NCBI GenBank assembly: GCA_036365515.1
Contig: CM070875.1
Coordinates: 103,830,628 to 103,894,627, forward strand
Origin: Torymus aiolomorphi
Taxonomy: Eukaryota; Arthropoda; Insecta; Hymenoptera; Torymidae
Reading direction: 5' to 3'
Length of the DNA stretch: 64,000 bases
Positions 34,828 to 48,160 of the stretch are shown piece by piece (the stretch's first letter is position 1; every line of letters begins with the position of its first letter). The position numbers and the translations under genes were made by a program. The notes below the pieces were generated by a model. That model saw only the letters and a list, made by a program, of their open reading frames with translations, ran no database searches and was not told the origin of the DNA.

Positions 34828-37370
34828 TTATTGACTTTTATACTTGTTAGGAGAAAAAGATATGTAAATATCATTTCCCACATCAATCACTATGACTTTT
34901 CGTTTAAACATATCTAAGTTGTTTACGACTAACTTCGTTTTTTTCTTTGCTACTTTCAGTAAATGAGAAGGAACTGACGATTCATCCAACCTATTGAAGC
35001 TATTGCTGTGAATTTTCTATTCATAACCACAAATATAGCACTCATTTCCAGCTTTCACAAAACAGTCAACTTGAATTATTTTTCCACATGACAATTCAAG
35101 CACTGAATCATCAGTTTTCGTAGCTCGAGTATATTTACACGAATGAAGTGTAATTGAATGGCATATACATCTATTAAACACGGTTACATCAAGTGCATTG
35201 TTTTTACAAAAATTACGTATAAGCTTTACAATTTTTTCATTTTTTAAGACAGCACCTGTTAAAATAGCATTATTTACTCGAGTACAGTTTTTTAATAGTA
35301 ATTTCGAGTCCATCAATGATATGCAAAACTCCACAGAACTTTTAGAGTTATTTGTATTGTTTTCTAAATCGTGTCTAAAAGTACATCTTCTCATCCACTT
35401 TTCGGCAATTTGTTTGCAACATCCATTTGGAGCATTAATTACTCTAAGAAATTTCGAAATAAAACCTTCAAATGGATAGGCTGAGTTTGCCCATAGAGGT
35501 CCACTTTTACGTACACTTTCACAATAATGCAACAAAGAATGTATATTGAATGTCACAAAGCCAAGTCCATATAAAATTTCACATTCGCCAACAAACTGCA
35601 TTAATTTACATTCGCAATCATTAATGTCTTCTGTAGATATTGTATCTTTAAGTAAAATATAAATGCTGTGTACAAACAGTAAATAAGAGTGAAATTTTTC
35701 GTCTGGTAGTATTCCATATAAACATGGAACACTAACATACAGTAGCCATATTTCCCATTCTAAGGCTTTATATTTCTTAATGAGGTTCAATGGCCGCAGA
35801 GCACGCTGAAGATCGCGAGGTAGTTTGATATTGGACATTCTAGTGTTTAATAATTTTCGTTTTTCTTTTGTTAAGTATACATTTCAATATGTGAATAATT
35901 GCTTTGTAACACCCAATAGAGTGCCATGCATGTAGTCTGGGGGTAAATTCCAAACAATGTCAACATTTTTCATTTCTAGTAGTATGGAAGGACCTTTAAT
36001 TCCAAGTACAGATTTCTTATTTGATTGCACTGCTTCGTTCATATGTTCCAGATGTTTTTCATGTGTTCTTAATTCAGGATCAACATTAAGTAATGGGTAG
36101 CGCGTAGAACCATGAGCATACTGCCCCGCATGGTAACACCAGCTGCACCCATAATACCCATTAAATTGGATTCTATTTTGTATTATGGGCCTGGCTACAG
36201 TGTCAACACAACAACAAAAAGGAACCAGTTTCTTAGTACATATTTTTCCTGTTTCATAATCAATAATATCAATGCCATTTTCAAGCAATTCGCTGCATTG
36301 TTTTATTAAAACAGACATATATAAGTCCATAAATTTTGGTGTAGGTTCGCTCTCTGTCTGCCATAATGCAACAATAATAGGGTATTTGAATCGTGATTGA
36401 CCTGATAAACAATTCAAATGTAATTGCAATGGCCATAATGCTTTTTTGGCACTTTTGAATAACTGTGCACCATCAGTGCTAAAATTAAAGGAAATCATAT
36501 CAGAACTTTTAATATTTTGTTTATATAATGTTGAATCAGTAATGTCAGTTATAATATTATCTGTAGATACACTAGCTTCTTTAACCCAATTAAAAATAGA
36601 TTGCTGAATGTCCTTCCGACTAAATAATTTTTCAAATTGGTATCTAATGTTAAGTGTTATAAAATAATCTGAATTTTTGGGGGAAATTAGAATTTTTTTC
36701 TGGCAGGTTTCACATACTACTGAACGTTTCTTTTTTTCTGCTAAAAGCATTTCACTAACAATGCAGTTACATTCAGAACAATAATAATGCTTTTGCATTG
36801 TTTTTCGGGGTGCAGCAACATTTTTTGATAAAATGTATGAACTGTAATTCCAGGTAGCAAATGAAGGCCCAGCTAGTTCTCTAATCAATTGCAATAAAGC
36901 ATTTTCTTCTTCTTGAGTGTGATTAAATCTTGTAGTGATGCTTTGTAGCATTAACATCACATCAGAGACAGATAAATTACTTGCAGGGAACATAATCCTG
37001 TGATCTTTTTTATCAGCAGCAGACAACGATTCATAGAAGTCGGATTCTGAATCATCGACTGTAGAAGAATCATCATCTGTAGAAGAATTATAGCTGCTAT
37101 CAGAGCAATCGTCATCAGAAGATAAATCATCATCATTTTTGAAAGACTGTTCATTTGCCGACTGTCACTGTTTTTCAACGGGATTCTCAGTGTCATTTTC
37201 ACCATCATTTGAACCTCTTGTATCAGAAGTGGGTGTTTTTAAAAGGTTAATTGATGAATTACTGCGTTGGCAAAAGCTTTCATGATCCAACACAATGTCT
37301 TGATCTTGTAAGATTTCTAATGATTGAATATTTTTATCATGAATTACTAGTACAGGATTAGAAATTGTAT
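34828..37370 (-). pseudogene. EnSpm/CACTA-like transposase, copy 2, three stops
   Basis: A single reading frame runs from an acceptor (ATTGCAG before 37370) to a stop at 34828-34830, broken only by stops at 37165-37167 (TGA), 35884-35886 (TGA) and 35017-35019 (TAG). No frameshift was found. It shares with the 874-aa copy the CxxC pairs, FNFSTDGAQL, CVDTVARPI, FNGYYGCSWCY and DYMHGTLLG, as well as the acidic region near its start. The acceptor sits in the same phase as that of copy 1 exon 2. A counterpart of exon 1 was not found upstream, so it is 5'-incomplete as well as interrupted. It lies 1.1 kb upstream of the second BEN gene on the same strand. Confidence 0.8.
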
Positions 37371-38485
37371 CTGCAATGATTGTTTTCAAAACTATTAAAA
37401 GTTACTAGAAATATTTTATAAATTCAAAAATAAATATCTTCATTATTAAAGACAAACAAATTAATCTTTATCTGAATTTTAGTACTATTAAAATGATCTT
37501 AATTTTTTATTCATAATTTTTTTCATAATACATAAATTTATTATTAAGCTATAAGAATATTAGAAAATCTCACATGAAATCTCACATGAGATCTTACTAA
37601 AGGTTAAGGAATAAAGTGAGACCTTGAAAATTAAAATCGGTTAAGAAACAAAGAAGATAGGGATTTGTTATCAATAATTGTTTGTGCTGTTTCTAAAATA
37701 TCTAGATTTTGTTAAAAAAGTTATTTTAGTCATGTTAAATACACTATATTTATAGTATTAGTGTATTATTATTGAAAGAACCACCTTAAAAAATATTTTG
37801 AAATGATAAATTAATTAATTATAATTATTCAATTTTCATATATATATTTGATAGCTAAAACTTTTGGTTTTTAAAAATGAATGTTAAAAAGTTCGTTGTT
37901 TTGATTAGTAATGCCGTCAATTTAAGCTCAAACCATGACTTTTCCGACTTTGATCAAAAATATCTTTTTATTTTATTCGGCTATTGGTATATTTTTTAAT
38001 ACCTTTAGAAAATATGAAATTTTCTTTTTCGATATCCCGTTTTTGCTATAATTCTGCGGTGTTTAAGTACTTCAATTTCAATACTTTTCCATCCCAACAG
38101 CATGGCTCCCATACTTCCCCATGTTAAAACACAAAGTTTTATACAATATTATTTCAAGTATCTGCTCGGCAACTTGTACTTAAAACTTTACCAATTTGTT
38201 TATGAAAACCTGAACAATAAGAGCCTTCAATATTATTTTCATATGCAGACTTTAAGATTTTAATAGAACCATATTAAACAATTATAAAAACGTAGCAGTT
38301 TTTTCTTAATTTTACAAATCTATTTAAAAAATAGAATTTTTATACTTAAATATTCAAAATTAAACAGTTACATCAAAATAGATTAAAAATATTTGCTAGA
38401 AGAATCGCAGGTAAATTATTTGTTTGTTTTTTTTTGTAAAAGGTAATCATTATTATTAATTTTTACTTCGGGAAAGTACCTTTAG
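37371..38485. other. Gene-free AT-rich spacer
   Basis: No coding region. A short CTCACATGA repeat at 37569-37600 resembles the E-box repeat units but without the CACCTG core. The remainder is unstructured by eye. Confidence 0.6.
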
Positions 38486-41400
38486 CCCCACATAGCATGA
38501 AAGCTTCCCAAAGAAAGATTCAAGGAATATTCCAGCGGAAGCTTTCCTTAATCTTTTCAAAAGGTACCTGAAACTTTCAGAAAGATTCCATTGTAAGCTC
38601 TCTTGTAAGCTTCCAGGAAGATTATAGCAATATTCCAATCAAGATTGCCAAATGTCCATTCGACGAATATTACATGAAAGCTTCTGGAAAGCTTACGGGA
38701 ACCTTACGTGAAATATTCCATGAATCAATACAGGAATCTTTCACGAAAGGAAACAAGAATATTACAGTAAGCTTTTGGGAAGATTACATTGTAACCTTTG
38801 TTGAAAGCTTACGCTAAGATTGCAAAACCAATTCCAAAATTCTTGCAGGAAAGATTCCACTAAATCTAAATAGAACCTTTCATGAAAGATTACTGTAAGC
38901 ATGAACAAATGATTACAGGAATCTTTCACGAAAGGAAACAAGAATATTACAGTAAGCTTTTCGGAAGATTACATTGTTATCTTCGTTGAAAGCTTACGCT
39001 AAGATTGGTAAAACAGATTCCGAAATCCTTGCAGGAAAGATTCCACTAAACCTAAATAGAACCTTTCATGAAAGATTACTGTAAGCATGAACAAAAGATT
39101 ACAGGAACCTTTCATGAAAGGAAACAAGAATATTACAGTAAGCTTTTGGGAAGATTACATTGTAACCTTTGTTGAAAGCTTACGCTAAGATTGCAAAACA
39201 GATTCCAAAATTCTTGCAGGAAAGATTCCACTAAACCTAAATAGAACCTTTCATGAAAGATTACTGTAAGCATGAGCAAAAGATTACTGGAATATTTTAC
39301 GAAAGATAACAACAATAAGACAGTAAGCTTTTGGGAAGATTACATTGTTATCTTCGTTGAAAGCTTACGCTAAGATTGGTAAAACAGATTCCAAAATCCT
39401 TGCAGGAAAGATTCCACTAAACCTAAATAGAACCTTTCATGAAAGATTACTGTAAGCATGAACAAAAGATTACAGGAATCTTTCACGAAAAGAAACAAGA
39501 ATATTACAGTAAGCTTTTGGGAAGATTACATGTAACCTTTGTTGAAAGCTTACGCTAAGATTGCAAAACAGATTCCAAAATTCTTGCAGGAAAGATTCCA
39601 CTAAACCTAAATAGAACCTTTCATGAAAGATTACTGTATGCATGAGCAAAAGATTACAGGAATCTTTTACGAAAGAAAACAACAATAAGACAGTAAGCTT
39701 TTGGGAAGATTACATTGTTATCTTCGTTGAAAGCTTACGCTAAGATTGGTAAAACAGATTCCAAAATCCTTGCAAGAAAGATTCCACTAAACCTAAATAG
39801 AACCTTTCATGAAAGATTACTGTAAGCATGAACAAAAGATTACAGGAATAATTTACGAAAGAAAACAACAATATTACAGTAAGCTTTTGGGAAGATTACA
39901 TTGTTACCTTCGTTGAAAGCTTACGCTAAGATTGGTAAAAGAGATTCCAAAATCCTTGCAGGAAAGATTCCGCTAAACCTAAATAGAACCTTTCATGAAA
40001 GATTACTGTAAGCATGAACAAAAGATTACCTAAAAATAATACGAAAAGCTTAATAGAATGTTCCGGCAAAATGTCTCAGTAGCAATACCTAGGAATGTTT
40101 GACGAAAGCTTCCCGTAAAGTTAACGGAATATTAGAAACAAGATTCCAAATACGTAACAATGAAATATTGCGCGGAAGTTTTCGAAAGGTTCCCGAACCT
40201 TACACGAGACATTCGCGGAATCGGTACTGGAATCTTTTATGAAAGATAACTAGAAAGGTTACAGTAAGCTTACTAAAAGCCCCACATAGCATGAAAGCTT
40301 CCCAGTGAAAGATTCAAGAAATATTCCAATGGAAGCTTTCATCAACCTTTTTAAAAGATAACTGAAACTTTCAGATAGATTCCATTGTAAGGTTTCTTGT
40401 AAGCTTCCCGGAAGGTTGAAGCAATATTACAATCAAGATTGCCAAATGTCCTTTCGACGAATATTACATGAAAGCTTCTAGAAAGCTTACGGGAATCTTA
40501 CGTGAAATATTCCAAGAATCAATACAGGAATCATTCACGAAAGGAAACAGCAATATTACAGTAAGCTTTTAGAAAGATTACACTGTTATCTTTGTTGAAA
40601 GCATACGCTAAGATTGCAGAAAAGATTACCAAATCCTTGCAAGGATTGGTACAGGAATCTTTCACGAAATGAAACTACAATATTATAGTAAGCTTTTGGG
40701 AAGATTAGACTGTTACCTTTGTTGAAAGCGTTCTGTAAGATTGCAAAAGAGATTCGCAAATCCTTGCAGGTATCAATACAAGAATCGTTCACAAAAGGAA
40801 ATAACAACATTACGGTAAGCTTTCGGGAAGATTACACTGTTATCTTTCTTGAAAGATTAAGCTAAGATTACCAAAGAGATTCCCAAATACTTGCAGGAAA
40901 AATTCCACTAAGATAAATTTTCACGAAAGATTGCAATAAGCATGAATGCAATATTATCGAAAAATAATGCGAAAAACTTAATGGAAGGTTCCCGCGAAAC
41001 ATTCCAGTAGCGTTAACTTCCAATGTTCCACAAAAGCTTCCCGAAAGTTTAAGCGAACCAACCGAAAAAATTCCAACTATGCGATTCCGTAACATTCCAT
41101 GAACGTTTTTGAAAGGTTGCCAACATCGACCATGAACCATTCTAAGAATCGATACTGGAATTTTTCATGAAAGATAACTAGAAAGGTTAAAGTAAGCTTA
41201 CTGAAAGATTGAAGTGGTACATTTCTTGCAAATCTTCCGAAAAACTTTTGAAAAAGATTGATGAATACTTTCAAGAAAGATTGCACTAAACATAAATGGA
41301 ACCTTTCATGAAAGATTACAATAAGCATGAATGCAACATTACCGAAAAATAATGCGAAAAACTTAATGGAAGGTTCCCGCGAAACATTGCAGTAGCATTA

Positions 41401-44400
41401 CCTTGCAATGTTCCACGAAAGCTTCCCGTACATCTTCGGAAACCAACCAAAAAATTCCAACTATGAGATCCCGTAACATTCCATTAATGTTTTTGAAAGC
41501 TTTCTGACATCCACCATGAAAAATTCTAAGAATCGATACTGAAATCTTTCCGCACATAGCATGAAATCTTCCCAGTGAAAGATTCAAGAAATATTCCAAT
41601 GGAAGCTTTCCTCAACCTTTCTAAAAGATAACTGAAACTTTCAGATAGATTTCATTGTAAGCTTTCTTGTAAGCTTCCCGGAAGGTTAAAGCAATATTAC
41701 AATCAAGATTGCCAAATGTCCTTTCGACGAATATTACACGTAAGCTTCTGGAAAGCCTACGGGAATCTTACGTGAAATATTTCAGGAATCAATTCAGGAA
41801 TCTTTCACGAAAGGAAACAGCAATATTACAGTAAGTTTTTAGAAAGATTACACTGTTATCTTTGTTGAAAGCTTATGCTAAGATTGCAAAAGAGATTCCC
41901 AAGACCTTGCAGGTATCAATCCAGGAATCCTTCACGAAAGGAAACAAAAATATTACGGCAAGCTTTTGGGAAGATTACACCGTTATCTTTGTTGAAAGCT
42001 TACGCTAAGATTGCAAAGGAGATTCCCAAATCCTTGCAGTAAAGATTCCACTGAACACAAATAGAACCTTTCATGAAAGGTGTCAGTAAGCATGAATGAA
42101 AGATTACCGAAAAATAATGCAAAGAGCTTAAAGGAAGGTTCCGGCAAAACTTACCAGTAGCGTTACCTTGCAATGCTCCACGAAAGCTTCCCGTAAGTTT
42201 TCGGAAACCAACCAAAAAATTCCAGCTATGCGATTCCGTAACATTCCATGAAAGTTTTTGAAAGGTTACCGACATCCACCATGAAACATTCTAAGAATCG
42301 ATACTGGAGTCTTCCATGAAAGATAACTAGAAAGATTACAGTAAGCTTACTGAAAGATTGAACAGGAACATTTCTTGCAAATCTTCCGAAAAACTTTTGA
42401 GAAAGATTGATGAATGCGTTCCGGGAACATTCGACTAAACAAAAATGGAACTTCTCATGAAAGATTGCGGTAAGCATGAACAAAAGATTACCGAAAAATA
42501 ATGCGAAAAGATTAATGGAAGGCTCCAGCTGAAGCTCTCAGTAGCAATACCTGGAAATGTTTCACGAAAGCTTTCCGTAAGTTTGACGGAATCAACAAAA
42601 AGATTCCAACTATAAGACTCGCGTAACATTCCATGAAAGGTTTTGAAAGGTTCCCGGATCCTTACATGTAACCTTCTCAGAATCGATACGGACTCTTTCA
42701 TGAAAAGTAATGAGAAAGGTTACAGTAAGCTTACTGAAAGATTAGAATGGAACATTTCTTGCAAATCTTCCGAAAAACTTTTGAAAAAGATTCATTAATA
42801 CTTTCGGGGAAGATTCCACTATACATAAGTGGAACCTTTCATGGAAGATTACAGTAAGCATGAACAAAATATTACCGAAAAATAATGCGTAAAGCCAGTA
42901 GCGTTACGTTGCAATGTTCCACGAAAGCTTCCCGTAAGATTCGCAAAAACAACCAAATGATTCTAACTATTCACCAGAGTAACATTACACGAAAGCTTTT
43001 GAAAAGCTGACAGAATCTTTCATGAAACATTCTAATAATTAATACTGGAATCTTTCATGAAAGAGAACTATAAAGGTTACAGTAAGCTTTCTGAAATATT
43101 AAACTGGAACATTGATTTCAAATTTTCCAAAAACCTTTTGAAAAAGATTTATAAATACTTTCAGGGAAGATTCCATTATACCTAAGTGAAATCTGCCATG
43201 AAAGATTGCAGTGAGCATGAATAAAAGATTATCGAAAAATAATGCGTAAAGCTTAATGGAAGGTTCCCACGGAACTTTCCAGTAGCGTTACCTTGCAATG
43301 TTCCACGAAAGCTTCCCGTAAGTTTTAGAGAACCAACCGAAAAAATTCCAACTATGCGAATCCGTAACATTCCTACCCACATAGCATGAAACCTTCCCAA
43401 AGAAAGGTTCAAGAAATATTCCAGCTGAAGCATTCCTTAATCTTTTAAAAAGTTAACTGAAACATTCAGAAAGATTAAATTTTAAGATTTCTTGTATGCT
43501 TTCAGAAAGGTTAAAGCAATATTCCAATCAAGATTGCAAATGACCAATCGACGAATATTACATGTAAGCTTCTGGTAAGCTTACGGGAATTTTACATGAA
43601 ATATTCCATGAATCAATATACGAATCTTTCACGAAAGGAAATAACAATATTACAGTAAGCTTTTGGAAAGATTACATTGTTATCTTTGTTGAACGCTTAC
43701 GCTAAGCTTGCAAAACAGATTACAAAATCCTTGCAGGAAAGATTCCACTAAACCTAAACAGAACCTTTCGTGAAAGATTACAGGAAGCATGAACAAAAGA
43801 TTACAGGAATTTTTTACGAAAGAAAATAACAATATTACAGTAAGCTTTTGAGATGATTACATTTTTATCTTTATTGAAAGCTTACGGTAAGATTGCAAAA
43901 CAGATTTCAAAATCCTTGCAGGGAAGATTGCACTGATCATAAATGGAAACTTTTATGAAAGATTGCAGTAAGCATGGATAAAAGATTAGCGAAAAATAAT
44001 GCGATATGCTTAATGGAAGGTTTCCGGCGAAACTTTCCAGTACCGTTAACTTGCAATGTTACACGGAAGCTTCGCGTAAGTTTAACGGAATCAACAAAAA
44101 AGATTCGAACTATAAGACTCGACCATATACAATGAAAGCTTTTGAAAGGGTTCCGGAACCTTACATGAAACATTCTCAGAATTGATACTGGAATCTTTCA
44201 TGAAAGATAACTAGAAAGGTTACAGTAAGCTTACTGAATGATTAAACTGGAAAATTTATTGAAAATCTTCCAAAAGCCTTTTGAAAGAGATTACTGAATA
44301 CTTTCAGGAAAATTCTACTAAACATCAATAAAATCTTGTATGAAAGATTGCAGTTAGCATGATTACCGAAAAATAATGGAAAAGCCTAATGGAAGGTTCC

Positions 44401-45000
44401 GGCGAAACTCCCCAGTCGCGTTCCCTTGCAATGTTCATGAAAGCTTCCCGTAAGTTCTGTGGAACCAGATAAAAAAATTCCAAATGTGCGATTCAGTAAC
44501 ATTCCATGAAAGCTTTTGAAAGGTTTCCAGAATCTTCCATGAAACATTCTAATAATAGATACTTGAATTTTTCATGGAAGATAACTAGAAAGGTAACAGT
44601 AAGCTTACTGAAAGATAAACTGGAACATAAATTGCAAATCTTCTGAAAAATTTTTGAGAAAGATTCATGAATACTGGAATCTATCATGAAAGGTAACCAG
44701 AAGGGTTACAGTAAGCTTAGTGAAAGATCGAACTATAACATTCATTGCAAATCTTCCGAAAAACTTTTAAAAAGATTTATGAATACCCCAGGAAGATTCT
44801 ACTCAACATAAATAGAACCTTTCATAAAAGATTGCCGTGACAATAAGTCAAAGATTACTGGAACCGTAACATATTCTGGTAAGGTTCCGCGAAAGCTTGC
44901 CGTAAGTTTAATGGAATAACAAAAAATTCCACCTATGCAACTGAGCAACATTTCATGAAAGCTTTAGAAAGATTTCGGGAACCCTTAATAAAATATTCCA
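38486..45000. repeat. Left arm: higher-order tandem array
   Basis: The arm-start motif (C)CACATAGCATGAAA recurs at 38486, 40280, 41551 and 43376, dividing the arm into four blocks of about 1.3-1.8 kb, each opening with the same order of words. All open frames here are by-products of the repeat. Confidence 0.8.
38860..40030. repeat. 185-bp tandem array inside the left arm
   Basis: The landmark CATGAAAGATTACTGTA recurs at about 38881, 39068, 39252, 39438, 39622, 39808 and 39993 (spacing 184-187). It is flanked by AACCTTT and AGCATGAACAAAAGATTAC. Seven units of nucleosome-like length. Confidence 0.85.
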
Positions 45001-46950
45001 AAAATGAATGCTTTAAGGAGATGTTGGATACCGACATCATCTTCCAACGAGTATACTTTATCAAAATTATAATAGAATGGCTATAAAATAATTCTATGTA
45101 TAGTATTTAAATATAAGGAGGGCGTTAAAATTGTGGTTTTCCAAAAAACTGTTTAAAAACTTTTTAATTAAAAATAATTTTAATGTTGATAAGTAGGAAT
45201 CTGCATTTTTGTCATTTTGATCCAATTTTTCAACAATTATCTCTCATAATAGTACTCTCATAAGAATTGCCAAATGAATTCTGAGTATTGTATTTGCATA
45301 AAAGGAAGACGTGTTTTTCCAAATGAATGTTTAAAATTAATAATTAAAGTTAATATTTTCTTTGTTTAGAAATAGTACAGTTTGATACTAACGCGTGTAC
45401 TTTTTCGCTTGTGTATCGAACAGTATCTTTTGACACGATGTGTACAAAGCTTGATTTAGCGTATGCTTTTTCATTCAAAAAACAAGCGTGCGCGAAATCG
45501 CGCTTTGCGCACGGAGAGTCAAAATAATACAGATAAATTTCGATGCTAGTGCGTCAAAGTGATTTTATCCTAGTGTGGACGTTTGCACCTGAGCGAAGCT
45601 AGGGTGAAAAGGTCACACAAGGTTCAAATCACCTTCTCGCTCGCGTATCGAACCTATTTTTGTATACGACGTGTACAAAGCTTGATTTAGCATATGCTTT
45701 TTATTTGAGTGTGTGCGAAGTCGAGCTTTGCGCACGGAGTGTTAAAATATATTCAGTATACGAATTTTATTTCTCCCTATTGACACTATATTTATTTCTC
45801 AAAGAGAAAGCGTTGTAATAGTGAAAATTTTCAAAACAGAGATTTTGATGAATTTCGATGTTTTTGAGATTTCTGAGTCAGAATAATAGGTTTTAAAAAA
45901 ATGTATGTATGTATGAATTTATGAAACGAAATTTTGTTCCCGGCATAACTCTTGAACGGATAGACGTAATGAGCTGAACTTTTGCATGCATCTTACGTAT
46001 GTCTTAACTCAGAACTGATTAAATTTTAGAGTCAAATGAATGACAATAAGGTCTTATTTTGATAAAATAACAATTTTGCCAAAATTTTTTGTTTCAGAAA
46101 TAATTTTCTTTTTAATTGGTTCTTCAGGTATAGAAAATGGATACCGATATTCTTAAAGTACAGTTAATTTCATTATAAATTATGTATTTATAACTACTCA
46201 CGAGTTATTTTGGTCTTAAAAATGTGATTTGAAAAAGTAACAACTTTTTCTAAATACATAATAGTTATATGAATTGTAAATAACTTTTTCGCCATTTCAT
46301 CTTAAAGATGCATCTAATATAAACACATATTCTTGCAATATGTTTAATCCCCTCTCTTTTCATCTCTTTTGAGACTATTTTGAAGTTATTTTTGAGTTGA
46401 AAATATAGATTTGAAGATTTCATCAACTTAGAACAAAATTATGCTTTTTTAATGAATTGAAAAATTTCTTTATCCATTTATATTAAACATATATAGAATA
46501 TAAGCAAATATAAATAAAGTAAATTTGATAATATTTTAATACATTTATAATTGATTTTATAATGTTTTAATTGAAACTTGATTTTATAATACCGTTTTAA
46601 CTTTGAGACCATGTTCAACTCAAACGTAGATCCCTAGCTTATCGGCACCAAAATTTTATTTTTTTATTACATCTAAACACAAACTTTAGGAAAAAGCGTT
46701 GGATTTCCGTAAAAGAACGCTTTTCTCTGAAATTTTTGTTTAAATACGATAAAAAAAATAAAACTTAGGTGCCGGTAAGGTAGGTATTGTTTCGGTATTT
46801 TACATGGCCATTTTAAAGCCATTAATATTTTAGATGAATAATCGAAATAATAACATGTATGTTAGGTATGTATGTATGATATTATTTAATAACAATTAAA
46901 TAATCGTAGATAGTGCACCTTGTTTGGATGAAAATGTTCCAACTCCTTCA
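45001..46950. other. Interior of the foldback element, gene-free
   Basis: No gene. A CpG-bearing module containing GTGTACAAAGCTTGATTTAG occurs twice (about 45400-45540 and 45640-45750), each time followed by GCTTTGCGCACGGAG. The remainder is AT-rich. Confidence 0.5.
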
Positions 46951-47024
46951 AGCGAGCGATAGCGTAACGGATAGCATGCGTGCGTAGTAACCCAAGGGTT
47001 GTAGGTTCGATTCCCGGTTAGGTC
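46951..47024 (+). other. tRNA-like pol III promoter sequence
   Basis: An A-box-like TAGCGTAACGG (46960-46970) and a canonical B box GGTTCGATTCC (47004-47014) lie at SINE-head spacing, followed by an A-rich stretch. The acceptor and T stems do not pair well, so a functional tRNA is not supported. A SINE head or tRNA pseudogene is likelier. Confidence 0.45.
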
Positions 47025-47118
47025 AAAAAATTTTATGTAAAATTTTTTCTGCGATGAAAAAATTGCGATTAATATAGTAATAAATTCTAAATAATATGCG
47101 AGAATTGTAATAATAGTT

Positions 47119-47310
47119 TGTAACGAAGTTCGAAATCCGCGGGCGAACTACCACGCGCTCGAGCCATCGAGGAGCGAAGCGGGGATGCGCAGGCGCGAGT
47201 AGGGCGGATCGGCAACGGTGCGCGCGAGAACGGTCATTCGAGTTTCTGCCGATTCGGTGCGCGCACGTGTCCAAAAAAGCTCCGTCGGCCAGGTGCGAGA
47301 GAGTGCGAGC

Positions 47311-47349
<39 letters not shown>

Positions 47350-48140
47350 AGCGAGAGATCAAGAGGGTCATCCACGACCTCGTGCCACGAGCCCCCAGAG
47401 GACGTCTCCAACACCCGTGATCCAAGGGAGAACGCGCCGGATCCAGCCCGGATTTCGCCGCTATCTAAGCGAGGTTAGTGCCTGCAGGCCCCCGCGTGCG
47501 TGCGAGACTCTACCTCGACGCGCGAGGTAGAGAGCGTCGGAGACGAGAGGTGCACCTCGTCTCCGTGAGTGTATGTGTGCGCGACATCCGCGACGCGTGT
47601 GACTCGCGAGGCATTTTGACCTCGCGAGAATTAGGGACCGCGGGGCGCTCATTATTCTTCTCCTGTGAACCCCGTTTATTACCTGTGAATAAACCCGTCT
47701 TTTGTATTTCTTAGGTAAGAGTTCGCGAATTATTATTTCGCCCCCTTCCCTTCCGCCGTTATTCCTACGAGCACCTCGGATACCGCCGCCTCCGCGGGAT
47801 CGCCGACTTCCTCGGCGATCATCTGAGCTCCAGGTACTCGCGCGTTTTTCCCCTTTTACAGGAGCGCGAAGAGTCACACGCAATTATAAAATTCCCGGGT
47901 AACTTCTGAGTTACCCGGTTGTATTCAGTCCGCGAACGGCATTGCACCGAGCGCGCGCAGAGCCGGCAATTCTGCCAGGGCGCTGCTCGAGCCGCAACGT
48001 AGGCGAGCATCGTCCTCGACGAGCAGCGCCGAGGAAGGCATTGTCGTTGCGGAGCAGTGTGAGCGAGAGAGAGAGCATACAGGTAAGCTTTCGGCATTGC
48101 CGAAAACTCTCTCGCTCCGAAAACTATTCGCCCTGTTACA
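47119..48140 (+). repeat. 5' LTR (1022 bp)
   Basis: Begins TGTAACGAAG and ends CCTGTTACA, so the edges TGTAAC/GTTACA are inverted. It contains a GA tract near 47316-47343, AATAAA at about 47686 (likely polyadenylation signal), and donor-like GTAAG at about 47714 and 48082. Perfect hairpins occur at 47508-47532, 47539-47564, 47603-47628, 47798-47820 and 47895-47918. Confidence 0.93.
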
Positions 48141-48142
48141 AC

Positions 48143-48160
48143 TGGCGCCCGTACGTGTGG
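48143..48160 (+). promoter_or_regulatory. Primer binding site
   Basis: TGGCGCCCGTACGTGTGG starts two bases after the LTR. TGG is the complement of a tRNA CCA end; the TGGCGCCC start is typical of Lys-type primers (family knowledge). The exact tRNA is not established. Confidence 0.75.

Noticed and set aside
38456..44687. Many minus-strand ORFs of 60-91 codons with similar peptides
   Set aside because: They are translations of the tandem-repeat arm; similarity among them reflects the DNA repeat, and none has gene context.
46951..47024. Functional tRNA gene
   Set aside because: A and B boxes are present, but the acceptor and T stems do not pair convincingly.
47148..47414. LTR ORFs with Leu-Ser or Arg-Glu repeats
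   Set aside because: They read through the GA microsatellite of the LTR and are repeated in both LTRs.
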